A DNA stretch of 21,239 nucleotides from Gemmatimonadaceae bacterium (GTDB lineage: Bacteria > Latescibacterota > UBA2968 > UBA8231), in assembly GCA_002726335.1 (NCBI GenBank), contig PBSR01000056.1:1-21239 (forward strand), in the 5' to 3' direction. The notes below the pieces were generated by a model. That model saw only the letters and a list, made by a program, of their open reading frames with translations, was not told the origin of the DNA and did no database searches. Position 1 is the first letter of the stretch, and each line of letters starts with the position of its first letter. This document shows positions 7,349 to 15,166 of the stretch, piece after piece. Both the position numbers and the translations under genes were made by a program.

Positions 7349-8431
7349 ATGCTCGACAAGCTCTCCGACATCGAGGACCGCTACAACGATCTGAGTGAGC
7401 GGCTTTCAGATCCCGAGATCGCCAAGCGTCCCAACGAACTGCAGCGACTGGCGCGTGAGGCAGGCGACCTGAAAGAGTCCGTCGAGGCGGCCGGGCGATA
7501 CCGGCAGGCCCTGGCGCGTCGGGAAGAAGCCGAGCAGATCATCGCCGGCGGCGAGGATGAGGAGCTGGTCGAGCTAGCCAGGGCCGAGTTGGCGGAACTG
7601 GCCGGTGAAGTCGACGGCATCGAAGCCGAACTGCGGCTGCTGCTGATCCCCAAGGATCCCAGCGACAGCCGCAACGCCATCGTCGAGGTGCGCGCCGGCG
7701 CCGGAGGCGATGAGGCCGGCCTGTTCGCCTCGGACCTGTACCGCCTCTACGAGCGCTACGCCGAACGCAACCGCTGGTCGATGGAGCCGTTGTCCTCGAG
7801 TCTCAATCCGTCAGGCGGGTTCAAGGAGGTGATCTTCATGGTCTCCGGTGACGGCGCCTTCGGCTGTCTGAAGTTCGAGAGCGGCGTGCACCGGGTGCAA
7901 CGCGTGCCCAAGACCGAGACAAGTGGCAGAATTCACACGTCCGCCGCTTCGGTGGCGGTTCTGCCCGAGGCGGAGGATGTCGACGTCGAGGTCGATCCCG
8001 AAGACCTCGTGATCGACGTGTACCGCTCCAGCGGTCCCGGCGGACAGAGCGTCAACACAACCGATTCGGCCGTGCGTATCACGCACAAGCCCTCGGGTCT
8101 CGTCGTCAGCTGCCAGGACGAGAAGTCACAGCTGAAGAACAAGGCGAAGGCCCTCAAAGTGCTGCGGGCCCGCCTGTTCGACCAGAAGAAGGCGGAGCAG
8201 GAGGCGAAGATGTCGCAGGAACGCCGGCAGCAGATCGGCTCCGGCGACCGCAGCGCGAAGATCCGCACGTACAACTATCCTCAAGGACGGGTGACCGATC
8301 ACCGGGTGGGTCTCCACCTCCATCAGCTGGACGACGTACTCGACGGTGGCATCGGGCCCTTCGTCGACAAACTCACCGAGGCCGACCAGGAGCGGCGCCT
8401 CGCAGACAGCGGGTCCAGCACGACAGCTTGA
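7349..8431 (+). CDS. prfA: Peptide chain release factor 1
   Basis: RF1 recognises UAA and UAG in the ribosomal A site and triggers peptide release. Starting at the ATG at 7349 gives 360 residues, exactly the E. coli length; the upstream ATG at 7283 adds a tail inside the previous gene. The N-terminal coiled-coil domain ([18 protein letters not shown]) is followed by the RF1-type PxT codon-recognition motif as P187-K188-T189 in [21 protein letters not shown]2 would have SPF. The catalytic GGQ is at 231-233 in [20 protein letters not shown]. Its methylase gene, prmC, overlaps its stop codon by 4 bases (TTGA), so the substrate and modifying enzyme are translationally coupled. Confidence 0.97.
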   Translation: MLDKLSDIEDRYNDLSERLSDPEIAKRPNELQRLAREAGDLKESVEAAGRYRQALARREEAEQIIAGGEDEELVELARAELAELAGEVDGIEAELRLLLIPKDPSDSRNAIVEVRAGAGGDEAGLFASDLYRLYERYAERNRWSMEPLSSSLNPSGGFKEVIFMVSGDGAFGCLKFESGVHRVQRVPKTETSGRIHTSAASVAVLPEAEDVDVEVDPEDLVIDVYRSSGPGGQSVNTTDSAVRITHKPSGLVVSCQDEKSQLKNKAKALKVLRARLFDQKKAEQEAKMSQERRQQIGSGDRSAKIRTYNYPQGRVTDHRVGLHLHQLDDVLDGGIGPFVDKLTEADQERRLADSGSSTTA

Positions 8432-9303
8432 GCGAAGAACGCACGTGGAAGCTGCTCGACCTGCTGGGGGAAGCCACCGGATTTCTGGCGTCGAAAGGCC
8501 TGGAGAGCAGCCGCCTCGAAGCCGAGTGCATGCTCGCCGCCGCTCTCGATGTGCGCCGCATCGACCTCTACCTGCAGTTCGAAAGAGTCCTGACGGCAAT
8601 CGAGGTCGAGGGTTTCCGCTCCCTCGTACGCCAGCGCCTGACCGGCCGTCCTCTCCAGTACATCACCGGCGACGCCGGTTTCCGCCTGCTGGACCTGCAG
8701 GTCGACGAGCGGGTCCTCGTTCCCCGGCCCGAGACAGAGATCCTCGTGGAGGAGGCCCTCGATTTTCTGGGCGAGGAGCCGACCGGTGAGATCCTCGACG
8801 TAGGCTGCGGCTCCGGCGCGATCGCCGTGTCCGTCGCCCGGGAGTGCGAGGCGGCCCGCGTGCTGGCCACCGACGTGTCGAGGCCGGCACTCGCCGTAGC
8901 CCGGGGAAACGCCGAACGCCACGGCGTGGCGGAGAGGATAGGGTTTCTCTGCGGCGATCTGCTGGCGCCGCTTCTGACGGGTGCCCGTTTCGGCGCCATC
9001 CTCAGCAATCCGCCCTACATCGCCAGCGCCGAGATCGCCGATCTGCAGCCCGAGGTGCGCGACCACGAACCCCGTCTCGCCCTCGATGGTGGCGAGGATG
9101 GCCTCGACCTGATCCGGCGCCTCGTGCCTCTGGCTGCGGCACACCTGCTGCCCGGTGGACGACTGCTCCTGGAGGTCGGCTCCGGACAGTCCGGGACGGT
9201 GGAGGCCCTGCTCAAGGATGCGGGATTCGAGGCCTCCAGCGTGTCCACACGGCCCGATCTGGCGGGCATTCCCCGGGTCGTGACGGGCGCCATGCCCATC
9301 TGA
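8428..9303 (+). CDS. prmC: Release factor glutamine N5-methyltransferase
   Basis: PrmC (HemK) methylates the glutamine of the GGQ motif of release factors using S-adenosylmethionine. The 291-residue protein has the helical N-domain with GRPLQYITGDAGF, the VPRPETEILVE motif, the SAM-binding loop LDVGCGSGAIAVS (Gly126 region) and the catalytic NPPY (194-197). The start is TTG at 8428, inside the prfA stop (TTGA). It gives the normal N-terminus and there is no ATG that keeps the whole N-domain. TTG starts are accepted but weak, suggesting low coupled expression. The order prfA-prmC is widely conserved. Confidence 0.95.
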   Translation: MSEERTWKLLDLLGEATGFLASKGLESSRLEAECMLAAALDVRRIDLYLQFERVLTAIEVEGFRSLVRQRLTGRPLQYITGDAGFRLLDLQVDERVLVPRPETEILVEEALDFLGEEPTGEILDVGCGSGAIAVSVARECEAARVLATDVSRPALAVARGNAERHGVAERIGFLCGDLLAPLLTGARFGAILSNPPYIASAEIADLQPEVRDHEPRLALDGGEDGLDLIRRLVPLAAAHLLPGGRLLLEVGSGQSGTVEALLKDAGFEASSVSTRPDLAGIPRVVTGAMPI

Positions 9304-9491
9304 GGTGTCACCGCCAGCTCCCGGCGGTGTCCCTGGTCTGATACGTTCCGGTGACCGGCACAGGTCACCAGATCAGTCCAGAACTTCCATTAATACAGAC
9401 AGTTACGCCGGTCAGGTATCGCCTGGCCCGGGGCTTGCAGAGTGGACACCACCCCAGCATTGGGTCCGGTACACGGTGCATCATCAACACC

Positions 9492-9505
9492 TGCACATTT
9501 GTGCT
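9492..9505. promoter_or_regulatory. Putative LexA (SOS) box at recA
   Basis: TGCACATTTGTGCT matches the LexA box described for Fibrobacter succinogenes, TGCNCN4GTGCA, at 8 of 9 fixed positions. Its last base is the first base of the -35 hexamer. The fit in sequence, position and target gene supports SOS control. No lexA gene is in the window. Confidence 0.5.
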
Positions 9506-9562
9506 TGACACAGTGCACAAACGATCCCTATGCTTTTGTGCAGCACAGAATGTGTCGCACAT
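9498..9562. repeat. Cluster of GTGC/GCAC palindromes around the recA promoter
   Basis: There are three nested inverted repeats: TTTGTGC (9498-9504)/GCACAAA (9515-9521) flanking the -35 box; TGTGC-A-GCACA (9537-9547) just past the -10 box; and ATGTG-TCG-CACAT (9550-9562). They share GTG/CAC half-sites with the LexA-like box and could be additional operators or a cooperative array. Confidence 0.5.
9505..9534 (+). promoter_or_regulatory. recA promoter
   Basis: A perfect TTGACA at 9505-9510, an 18-base spacer, and TATGCT at 9529-9534 (4 of 6 to consensus). It lies about 75 bases before the recA start and is overlapped by the palindromes described at this site. Confidence 0.65.
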
Positions 9563-9606
9563 GCGTGGCCGCCCCGGTCGCGATTCATCCTCAAGGAGCA
9601 CGATCC

Positions 9607-10737
9607 ATGGTATCCGCCAAACTCAAGTCCGGCCGCAGCGCCAACGGCGAACCACCAAAGGACCGCGAAAAGGCCATGGAACAGGCCCTGGCACAGGTGG
9701 AGAAGCAGTTCGGCAAAGGCGCCATCATGCGACTGGGCGAGAATCATGTGGTCGATGTCGACGTCATTCCCACGGGTTGCCTGTCCCTCGATGCCGCCCT
9801 GGGTATCGGCGGACTGCCCCGCGGTCGTGTCGTCGAGATGTTCGGTCCCGAATCGGCCGGCAAGACCATGTGTGCCCTGCAGGCCGTGGCCCAGGCACAG
9901 AAGCGCGGTGGGACGGCGGCCTTCGTCGACGCCGAGCACGCTCTCGATGTCACCTTCGCTCGTCGTCTGGGTGTGGATGTGGACAACCTGCTCGTGTCGC
10001 AGCCCGACTGCGGTGAGGAGGCTCTCGAAATCACCGATACCCTGGTGCGTTCCGGGGCCATCGACGTCATCGTCGTCGATTCCGTGGCGGCTCTCGTGCC
10101 CAGGGCCGAGCTCGAAGGAGACATGGGTGACTCGCAGATGGGGCTGCAGGCGCGGCTCATGTCGCAAGCGCTGCGCAAGCTGACCGGCTCCATCCAGAAG
10201 TCGCGTACCACGGTCATCTTCATCAATCAGCTGCGCATGAAGATCGGTGTCATGTTCGGCAGTCCCGAGACCACCACCGGTGGCCGGGCGCTCAATTTCT
10301 ACGCCTCCGTGCGGCTCGATATCCGCGGCATTGGCAGCATCAAGGACGGCGACGAGATCATCGGTCGGCGCACGCGAATCAAAGTGGTCAAGAACAAAGT
10401 GGCGCCACCGTTCCGCGAGGCCGAGTTCGACATCATGTTCCGCGGCGACGATGTGGGTATCTCCCGCGAGGGTGACCTCATCGATCTCGGTGTCCAACAC
10501 CGCGTCGTCGACAAGAGCGGCACCTGGTTCTCTTACGGGGGCGAACGCCTCGGCCAGGGCAAGGAAAACGCCCGCGTCTATCTGCGCGAAAACCCGAAGA
10601 TGGCGGGACAGATCGAAGACGAGGTCCGCAAGCTTCTCGATATCCAGGTCTCCGGTGACGGTCCCGACAGTCCTGAACCCACCCCTGACGCCGAGGCCGG
10701 CGCAAAAACCAAGGATCGGCAGAAGGCGGCAGCCTGA
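9607..10737 (+). CDS. recA: Recombinase RecA
   Basis: RecA forms ATP-dependent filaments on single-stranded DNA, drives strand exchange and activates LexA self-cleavage. The ATG at 9607 has AAGGAG at 9593-9598 and an 8-base gap. The longer reading from 9442 would run through the promoter and is rejected. The 376-residue protein has the N-terminal helix ([22 protein letters not shown]), Walker A GPESAGKT (80-87), the catalytic glutamate in FVDAEHALD (Glu110), Walker [13 protein letters not shown], loop 1 ([21 protein letters not shown]), and [20 protein letters not shown] with loop 2. The tail ([12 protein letters not shown], then [10 protein letters not shown]) is less acidic than in E. coli. 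The P-loop has Ala where GPESSGKT is usual. A clean terminator follows. Confidence 0.97.
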   Translation: MVSAKLKSGRSANGEPPKDREKAMEQALAQVEKQFGKGAIMRLGENHVVDVDVIPTGCLSLDAALGIGGLPRGRVVEMFGPESAGKTMCALQAVAQAQKRGGTAAFVDAEHALDVTFARRLGVDVDNLLVSQPDCGEEALEITDTLVRSGAIDVIVVDSVAALVPRAELEGDMGDSQMGLQARLMSQALRKLTGSIQKSRTTVIFINQLRMKIGVMFGSPETTTGGRALNFYASVRLDIRGIGSIKDGDEIIGRRTRIKVVKNKVAPPFREAEFDIMFRGDDVGISREGDLIDLGVQHRVVDKSGTWFSYGGERLGQGKENARVYLRENPKMAGQIEDEVRKLLDIQVSGDGPDSPEPTPDAEAGAKTKDRQKAAA

Positions 10738-10868
10738 ATTCAGGAGCGGTCCGCGGCAGTCTTCATCTGCGGCCGCCAGCCCTGCCACGGGCCGCTCCCT
10801 CCCCAATCCCTGATCCCCAACTCCCTCTCCCTCAACCCCGCTGACCCCAGATCCCGTCCTCCACGGAA

Positions 10869-10898
10869 GGGCTGTCCTCGCCTCAGGACAGCCCTTTT
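10869..10898 (+). terminator. Intrinsic terminator after recA
   Basis: GGGCTGTCCT (10869-10878) and AGGACAGCCC (10885-10894) form a perfect 10-bp stem with a CGCCTC loop and T4 at 10895-10898. It is 131 bases past the recA stop. Confidence 0.9.
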
Positions 10899-10913
10899 CG
10901 TTATTTCGTCACA

Positions 10914-10942
10914 GCAGCCCGCAGGGCTCATTATCGGGCTGC
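10914..10942 (+). repeat. Inverted repeat upstream of the phosphoribosyltransferase gene
   Basis: GCAGCCCG (10914-10921) pairs with CGGGCTGC (10935-10942). An alternative hairpin AGCCC-GCA-GGGCT (10916-10928) uses the same left arm, and another GGGCTG lies at 10963-10968 just before the ATG at 10972. The overlapping pairings could be alternative RNA structures near the start; this is not demonstrated. Confidence 0.4.
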
Positions 10943-10971
10943 CAACGGAGCCTCTCTCTCAGCGGGCTGTC

Positions 10972-11508
10972 ATGAATCTGCGCGTCCTGATATCCGCCGA
11001 CGAAGTCCGTCGGCGTGTCGAGCAACTTGCCGAAGAGGTGGCCACTGACTTTGCGGGTCAGCAGCCTGTCGTCGTCGGTATCCTGAATGGCGCCGCTCCC
11101 TTCATGCTGGACCTGCTGCGATTGCAGCCAGAGGACCTGGCGCAGAATCTGCTCTACGACTTCATCGACGCCACGTCGTACAGCGGCACGGAGTCGACAG
11201 GCACTGTCGAGGTGTCACGTCATCTCACTGTCGACATCAGGGACCGGCCCGTGCTCGTCGTCGACGGCATCGTCGATACCGGGCGCACACTGGCGGCCGT
11301 GCTCGAGGTCCTGCGTGAACACCAACCGGCCGAGATCCGTACCTGTCTCCTGCTCGATAAACTCAGTGCCCGGCTGGTCGATGTTCCCGTCGACTACCGG
11401 GGTTTCGAGATCGAAGATCTGTTCATCGTCGGTTATGGTATGGATCTCGATGGCCGATACCGAGGTCTGCGCCACATTGCCGTCGTCAATGAGACGGACT
11501 ACCTATGA
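10972..11508 (+). CDS. hpt: Hypoxanthine-type phosphoribosyltransferase
   Basis: The 178-residue protein matches the purine-salvage enzyme that joins hypoxanthine or guanine to PRPP. It shows VVGILNGAAPFMLDLLR (PPi loop), YDFIDATSYSGTESTG (flexible loop), the PRPP loop VLVVDGIVDTGRTL (94-107), then LLLDKLSAR, VPVDYRGFEI and IVGYGMDLDGRYR. Two positions are odd. The acidic pair normally E-D at the start of the PRPP loop is D98-G99, although Asp102 and TGRT are kept. The PPi-loop lysine (LKG in most members) is Asn in LNGA. A changed substrate or a regulatory role is therefore possible. There is no strong Shine-Dalgarno before the ATG. Its stop overlaps the next start (ATGA). Confidence 0.8.
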   Translation: MNLRVLISADEVRRRVEQLAEEVATDFAGQQPVVVGILNGAAPFMLDLLRLQPEDLAQNLLYDFIDATSYSGTESTGTVEVSRHLTVDIRDRPVLVVDGIVDTGRTLAAVLEVLREHQPAEIRTCLLLDKLSARLVDVPVDYRGFEIEDLFIVGYGMDLDGRYRGLRHIAVVNETDYL

Positions 11509-12320
11509 CCCCGAAGAAAGTGCTTATCACGGGCGTGTACGGACTCATTGCGGGGGCCGTCTACCGGCGTCTCAGCGCCCTGCCCGAGCGCTACGAAGTC
11601 CACGCCCTGGCGCGCCGTGCGGAGCCCTCCGAGCGAGCCACAAAGGAACGGCTCGACATTCCTGACGACCGGTTCTCCATCGTGGACATGGCGGATCTGG
11701 ACCGCGTTGAAGAGGCCTTCGCCGGCATGGATACGATCATCCACATGGCAGCCGACCCGCGTCCGGACGCCAGCTGGGACAGTCTGCTGCAGAGCAACAT
11801 CGTCGGTGCCCGCAACGCCTTCGAGGCGGCCGTCCGCCGGGGTGTCGGGCGGGTCGTCTACGCCAGCTCCATCATGGTCTCCTGGGGATACCAGGCTGAA
11901 GATCCGTACAAGGCTCTGTCGGAGGGGCGGTTTGGTGAACTCGATCCACAACAGATCCCTGTCGTGACCCATGAGTGGCCAACCCGGCCGACGGGACTCT
12001 ACCCGGCGAGCAAGGTCTTCGGCGAGGCCCTGGCAAGATACAGTGCCGACGTGCACGACCTGTCGTCACTCTGTCTGCGCATCGGCTGGGTCAACGCCGA
12101 AGATCATCCCCATCGACCCGAAGCGGGTGCGGTGTGGTGCAGTCAGCGTGATATCGTGCAGCTCGTGGAGAAAGCCGTCGAGGCTCCCGATGATCTGAAG
12201 TTCGGCATCTTCTACGGTGTTTCGGACAACAAGTGGCGCTGGGTGGATATCGATCACACGCGCGAGGTCCTCGGCTACATCCCGCAGGACAGCGCCGAGG
12301 CCAGGCTAGCAGCAGGCTAG
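11505..12320 (+). CDS. NAD-dependent epimerase/dehydratase (extended SDR), uronate dehydrogenase-like
   Basis: The 271-residue Rossmann-fold protein has the nucleotide-binding motif VLITGVYGLIAG (Gly10, Gly13, Gly17), HMAADPRPDASWDSLLQSNI, the catalytic serine region VVYASSIMVSWGY, and the YPASK catalytic motif (Tyr166, Lys170). The C-terminal region with CLRIGWVN, FYGVSDNKWRWVDI and LGYIPQDSAE resembles bacterial uronate dehydrogenases and related sugar oxidoreductases. The substrate cannot be fixed from sequence. The ATG overlaps the stop of the phosphoribosyltransferase by 4 bases, so the two are translationally coupled. The end overlaps the convergent PilZ gene by 4 bases with no terminator between. 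Confidence 0.85.
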   Translation: MTPKKVLITGVYGLIAGAVYRRLSALPERYEVHALARRAEPSERATKERLDIPDDRFSIVDMADLDRVEEAFAGMDTIIHMAADPRPDASWDSLLQSNIVGARNAFEAAVRRGVGRVVYASSIMVSWGYQAEDPYKALSEGRFGELDPQQIPVVTHEWPTRPTGLYPASKVFGEALARYSADVHDLSSLCLRIGWVNAEDHPHRPEAGAVWCSQRDIVQLVEKAVEAPDDLKFGIFYGVSDNKWRWVDIDHTREVLGYIPQDSAEARLAAG

Positions 12321-13381
12321 ACCGAGGCGACCAGCTCGTGGTCGAAGATGGCGGCCACCAGGTCGTCGCGCACGACGGCTGGTAGATCGGCAAACTGCAG
12401 GCGCACGTGCCAGCCCTCCTCCTTCTGCGTCTGATCCACGATCAACAGGTGGGCGCCGCCGAGGGGGAAGGGGCCGTCGTATTCGGGGTCGACGACCACC
12501 TCGGCGTGGCGTGGCACGGGATCCTCCTGGAAGGTGCTCAGACCGCCGCCGCTCAGATCGATAAGCGTGGCGTCCTGCCTCTTCGTCGCGGTTTCGGCGA
12601 CCCGTTCCGGGGTGATCTCCTCCACACCCACCGGCAAGGCGTAGAGACGGATGGGTGCATTGATCCGAATGCGATAGAAGTCGCGCTGTTGCACGCGCTC
12701 GAGCTCCTCGGCATGACGCAGGCGAATCGTCGTCGTGTGCTCCACGACTTCGAGGATCTCGGTGCGAAATCTGTATTCCGTGTCACCGTCGCGCCAGAAA
12801 CGCACCTTGATCCTGGCACCTGCCTCCACCCGTGACAGCAGGTGATCGTCATCGCGCCGCAGCGGCACGGCGGTGACGGCGCGCTCGTCCCGCCCCACGA
12901 CGACACACTGGATGAAGCCGGCCTCCTGCCCGTGGGGCCAGACCATCAGCTTCTGGCCGGGTGTCAGGGTGCGGGTTGTGTAGAAGCGCTGGGCCACGGA
13001 AGGTCGGTCAAACCCCAGGCGCTTGCGGGCGGAGGCGAGCTTGCGCAGTTCGGCCTGGTTGTCTGTTTCGTCCGCCAGGCGACCCGCATGCTGGTCGAAG
13101 ACCTTCAGTGACGTGAGCAACAGCAGGGGGTCATGCATCCTGTGCCGTCGGCTCAGGTCGTAGAGCATGTGGATCTGGGACGGCGACAGGTGGCGCTCGA
13201 GTCCGGTAGCCGAGAACGCGAGGCGGGTCCGGCGACGGCTGCGCCAGATCGTGGCGATATAGGTCAGCACCGTCGCCGCGAGCAGGGCCAGCAGCATGCC
13301 GGCCATCAGCAACCCCAACCAGCCCAGTTCACCAGAACGGGGCCGGATGTACGGCAGGACTTCCTCGTAGGCTGAGTTCAT
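12317..13381 (-). CDS. Membrane-anchored PilZ-domain protein (YcgR-like)
   Basis: PilZ domains bind cyclic di-GMP and usually act on motility, adhesion or secretion. The 354-residue protein starts with a short periplasmic segment and one transmembrane helix (about 22-46), then a basic stop-transfer stretch (RSRRRTR). A helical region of about 55-135 follows, then a YcgR-N-like beta domain (TPGQKLMVWPHG, IQCVVVGRD) and the C-terminal PilZ domain. The c-di-GMP motifs are intact: RDFYR (RxxxR, Arg233/Arg237) and DLSGGG (D/NxSxxG, from Asp275). It is divergent from the glycosidase-like gene with about 62 bases between starts. A GGAGG is present 13 bases upstream of the start, further than ideal. 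No flagellar or pilus genes are nearby. Confidence 0.85.
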   Translation of the reverse strand: MNSAYEEVLPYIRPRSGELGWLGLLMAGMLLALLAATVLTYIATIWRSRRRTRLAFSATGLERHLSPSQIHMLYDLSRRHRMHDPLLLLTSLKVFDQHAGRLADETDNQAELRKLASARKRLGFDRPSVAQRFYTTRTLTPGQKLMVWPHGQEAGFIQCVVVGRDERAVTAVPLRRDDDHLLSRVEAGARIKVRFWRDGDTEYRFRTEILEVVEHTTTIRLRHAEELERVQQRDFYRIRINAPIRLYALPVGVEEITPERVAETATKRQDATLIDLSGGGLSTFQEDPVPRHAEVVVDPEYDGPFPLGGAHLLIVDQTQKEEGWHVRLQFADLPAVVRDDLVAAIFDHELVASV

Positions 13382-13443
13382 CTGATATTTGCCGCCTCCG
13401 ACCGGAATATATGAGAATCAGCGGATCTGGAAGGAGTTCCACC

Positions 13444-15153
13444 ATGTCCACCCAGGACGTCATCCTGAGCGACCTGTCCGTCTGCCTGCCGGGCAGCGCC
13501 CTGACTCGCAGTCCGCGACAGCCCGGCTCGTGGATGTTGTTCGACTACGAAACCAAGGCGGCTGGCGATCTGCCTGCCATTTCCGGCACCATGGTCTACG
13601 GCGCCGGGCGCCTGTCCTCGCCGCCGCTATCGCTGCCGCTACCGGTAGAGGGCTGGTACTCCATCTATCTGGGCTGCTGGCATGATATCCATGCGGGCGG
13701 CTCCCAGCTGCGGCTGCAGTTGAGCGACGACCGGTTCTATCGGCAGGTCGAACCGGAGGTGGTCAGGCCAAAGGACGGAGACTTCCCGGGGCACACCTTC
13801 GGGCCCGGCGAGGCAACGGAGGTGTTCTGGCGTGTGGCCCATCTGTCCTCTTCGTCGCTGCGCATCGACCGGGTCCGTCTGTTCAACGAGCTTGCGGGCC
13901 GCGGCGTGCAGGCTGCCGATCGCGACGCCTGTCTCGCATGGGTGCGGCTGCGACCGGCGACGCGTGCCGATCGCAACCGTTACGAAGGAAAGGGAGATAC
14001 CGAGACGCCGGCGACGCAGTTCGGTATGTACGACAACGGCAACTGGTTTCAGAAGGGCTGTGTCACCGACGACGACCTGCGCGCCTCCATCGACTGGTTC
14101 GCCGATACCGACATGACCCGGGTGTTGTGGGGGTGCTACTCCAATGAGGGGGCCTGTTATCCGAGCCGCATCGCCGAGCCGATGGCACGGGACCCCGAGG
14201 TCACCCGCTGCGTACAGGAGTTCCTGGCGCGTGGTGTCGATCCACTGGCCCTCGCCCTGGCACACGCCGCTGAGGTGGGCGTCGGTCTGTATCCCAGCTA
14301 CCGCATCGGCGGGCGCCGTGCGGCACCCACGGTGCTGACGACGAATGAGATGCCCTTCTTCGACGCCAATCAGGACAAGCTGTGTGTCGCGGCGGACGGC
14401 ACACCCACCTGTCACTACAGCTTCGCCTACGCCGAAGTCCGGCAGTACTTCACCGACTTGCTGCGGGAGGTCGTGGAGACCTACGACGTACCCGGTGTTC
14501 ACTTCCTCTTCGTCCGCTCCAATCCCTTCGCCCTGTACGAAGACAAGACGCTGGAAGAGTACAGGCAGGCCCATGGCACCGATCCGCGTGACCTGCCCGA
14601 GGACGATCCCACCTGGTGGATCCACCGGGCCGAATACCTGAACCAGTTCGTTCGGGGTCTGCGCAGTATGCTCGACGAGGTGGGAGAGGCAAAGGGTCGT
14701 CGCCTCGAACTGGCGGTTTCGGTACCGCCACTGGACAACGGACCTGCATGGTGCGTCGATGGTGCTACGTGGGCGCGGGAAGGGCTGGTCGATTATCTGA
14801 TCATCCACGCCGGCGGCATTCTGTCCGTCGACGGTGTGCACCAATACCGAGAGGCCATCGCCGGAAGTGAGACCGAACTCATCGTCGACTTCTACCCTCG
14901 CCGCATGCCAGCGCGGGCGAGGCTGCTGCGCGCCCTGGAATACTACGAGGCGGGAGCCGAGGGTTTCTGTTTCTGGGACGGACAGTCTCGTGTGGCGAGA
15001 GCCAGCGAATTCGCTACCGGGCGCCTGCTCGGCCACCGGACAGATCTGGCCCGCTGGGCGCAGGAGATGGAGGATCCCTTCCGCGTCGTCCCGTTGCGGA
15101 CGCTGCAGGGGTATTCGATGGACCGGCGATACTGGACACTGACCAGCGGTTGA
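13444..15153 (+). CDS. Glycoside hydrolase-like TIM-barrel protein (family-10-like GHL type)
   Basis: The start is the ATG at 13444, with AAGGAG at 13431-13436; an upstream ATG at 13411 lacks this. The 569-residue protein has no signal peptide and is probably cytoplasmic. Residues 1 to about 170 look like a beta-rich domain (GWYSIYLGCWHDIH, LRIDRVRLFNE). The rest resembles the barrel of uncharacterised glycosyl-hydrolase-like proteins: DMTRVLWGCYSNEGACYP, HAAEVGVGLYPSYRIGG, the YDVPGVHFLFVRSNPF strand, LVDYLIIHAG and a late GAEGFCFWDGQ strand. I do not recognise a precise family or catalytic pair, so the activity is unproven. It is convergent with the aminotransferase gene, 13 bases apart, with no terminator seen between. 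Confidence 0.7.
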   Translation: MSTQDVILSDLSVCLPGSALTRSPRQPGSWMLFDYETKAAGDLPAISGTMVYGAGRLSSPPLSLPLPVEGWYSIYLGCWHDIHAGGSQLRLQLSDDRFYRQVEPEVVRPKDGDFPGHTFGPGEATEVFWRVAHLSSSSLRIDRVRLFNELAGRGVQAADRDACLAWVRLRPATRADRNRYEGKGDTETPATQFGMYDNGNWFQKGCVTDDDLRASIDWFADTDMTRVLWGCYSNEGACYPSRIAEPMARDPEVTRCVQEFLARGVDPLALALAHAAEVGVGLYPSYRIGGRRAAPTVLTTNEMPFFDANQDKLCVAADGTPTCHYSFAYAEVRQYFTDLLREVVETYDVPGVHFLFVRSNPFALYEDKTLEEYRQAHGTDPRDLPEDDPTWWIHRAEYLNQFVRGLRSMLDEVGEAKGRRLELAVSVPPLDNGPAWCVDGATWAREGLVDYLIIHAGGILSVDGVHQYREAIAGSETELIVDFYPRRMPARARLLRALEYYEAGAEGFCFWDGQSRVARASEFATGRLLGHRTDLARWAQEMEDPFRVVPLRTLQGYSMDRRYWTLTSG

Positions 15154-15166
15154 GGAGGCCGGGCTG

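Larger units (their letters stand above)
9304..9606. promoter_or_regulatory. Non-coding region between prmC and recA
   Basis: These 303 bases hold no gene I can support. Near the prmC stop, CACCGCC (9309-9315) and GGCGGTG (9323-9329) form a 7-bp hairpin, and GGTGACC (9350-9356) and GGTCACC (9363-9369) form another. Neither has a T-run. The right half carries the recA promoter, the GTGC/GCAC palindromes and the ribosome site (AAGGAG, 9593-9598). Confidence 0.6.

Noticed and set aside
9442..9606. N-terminal extension of RecA from the ATG at 9442
   Set aside because: It would translate through the TTGACA promoter and palindromes; AAGGAG precedes the ATG at 9607.
9484..10806. 440-codon minus-strand frame opposite recA
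   Set aside because: It is a shadow of the recA codon pattern and would cover the recA promoter and ribosome site.
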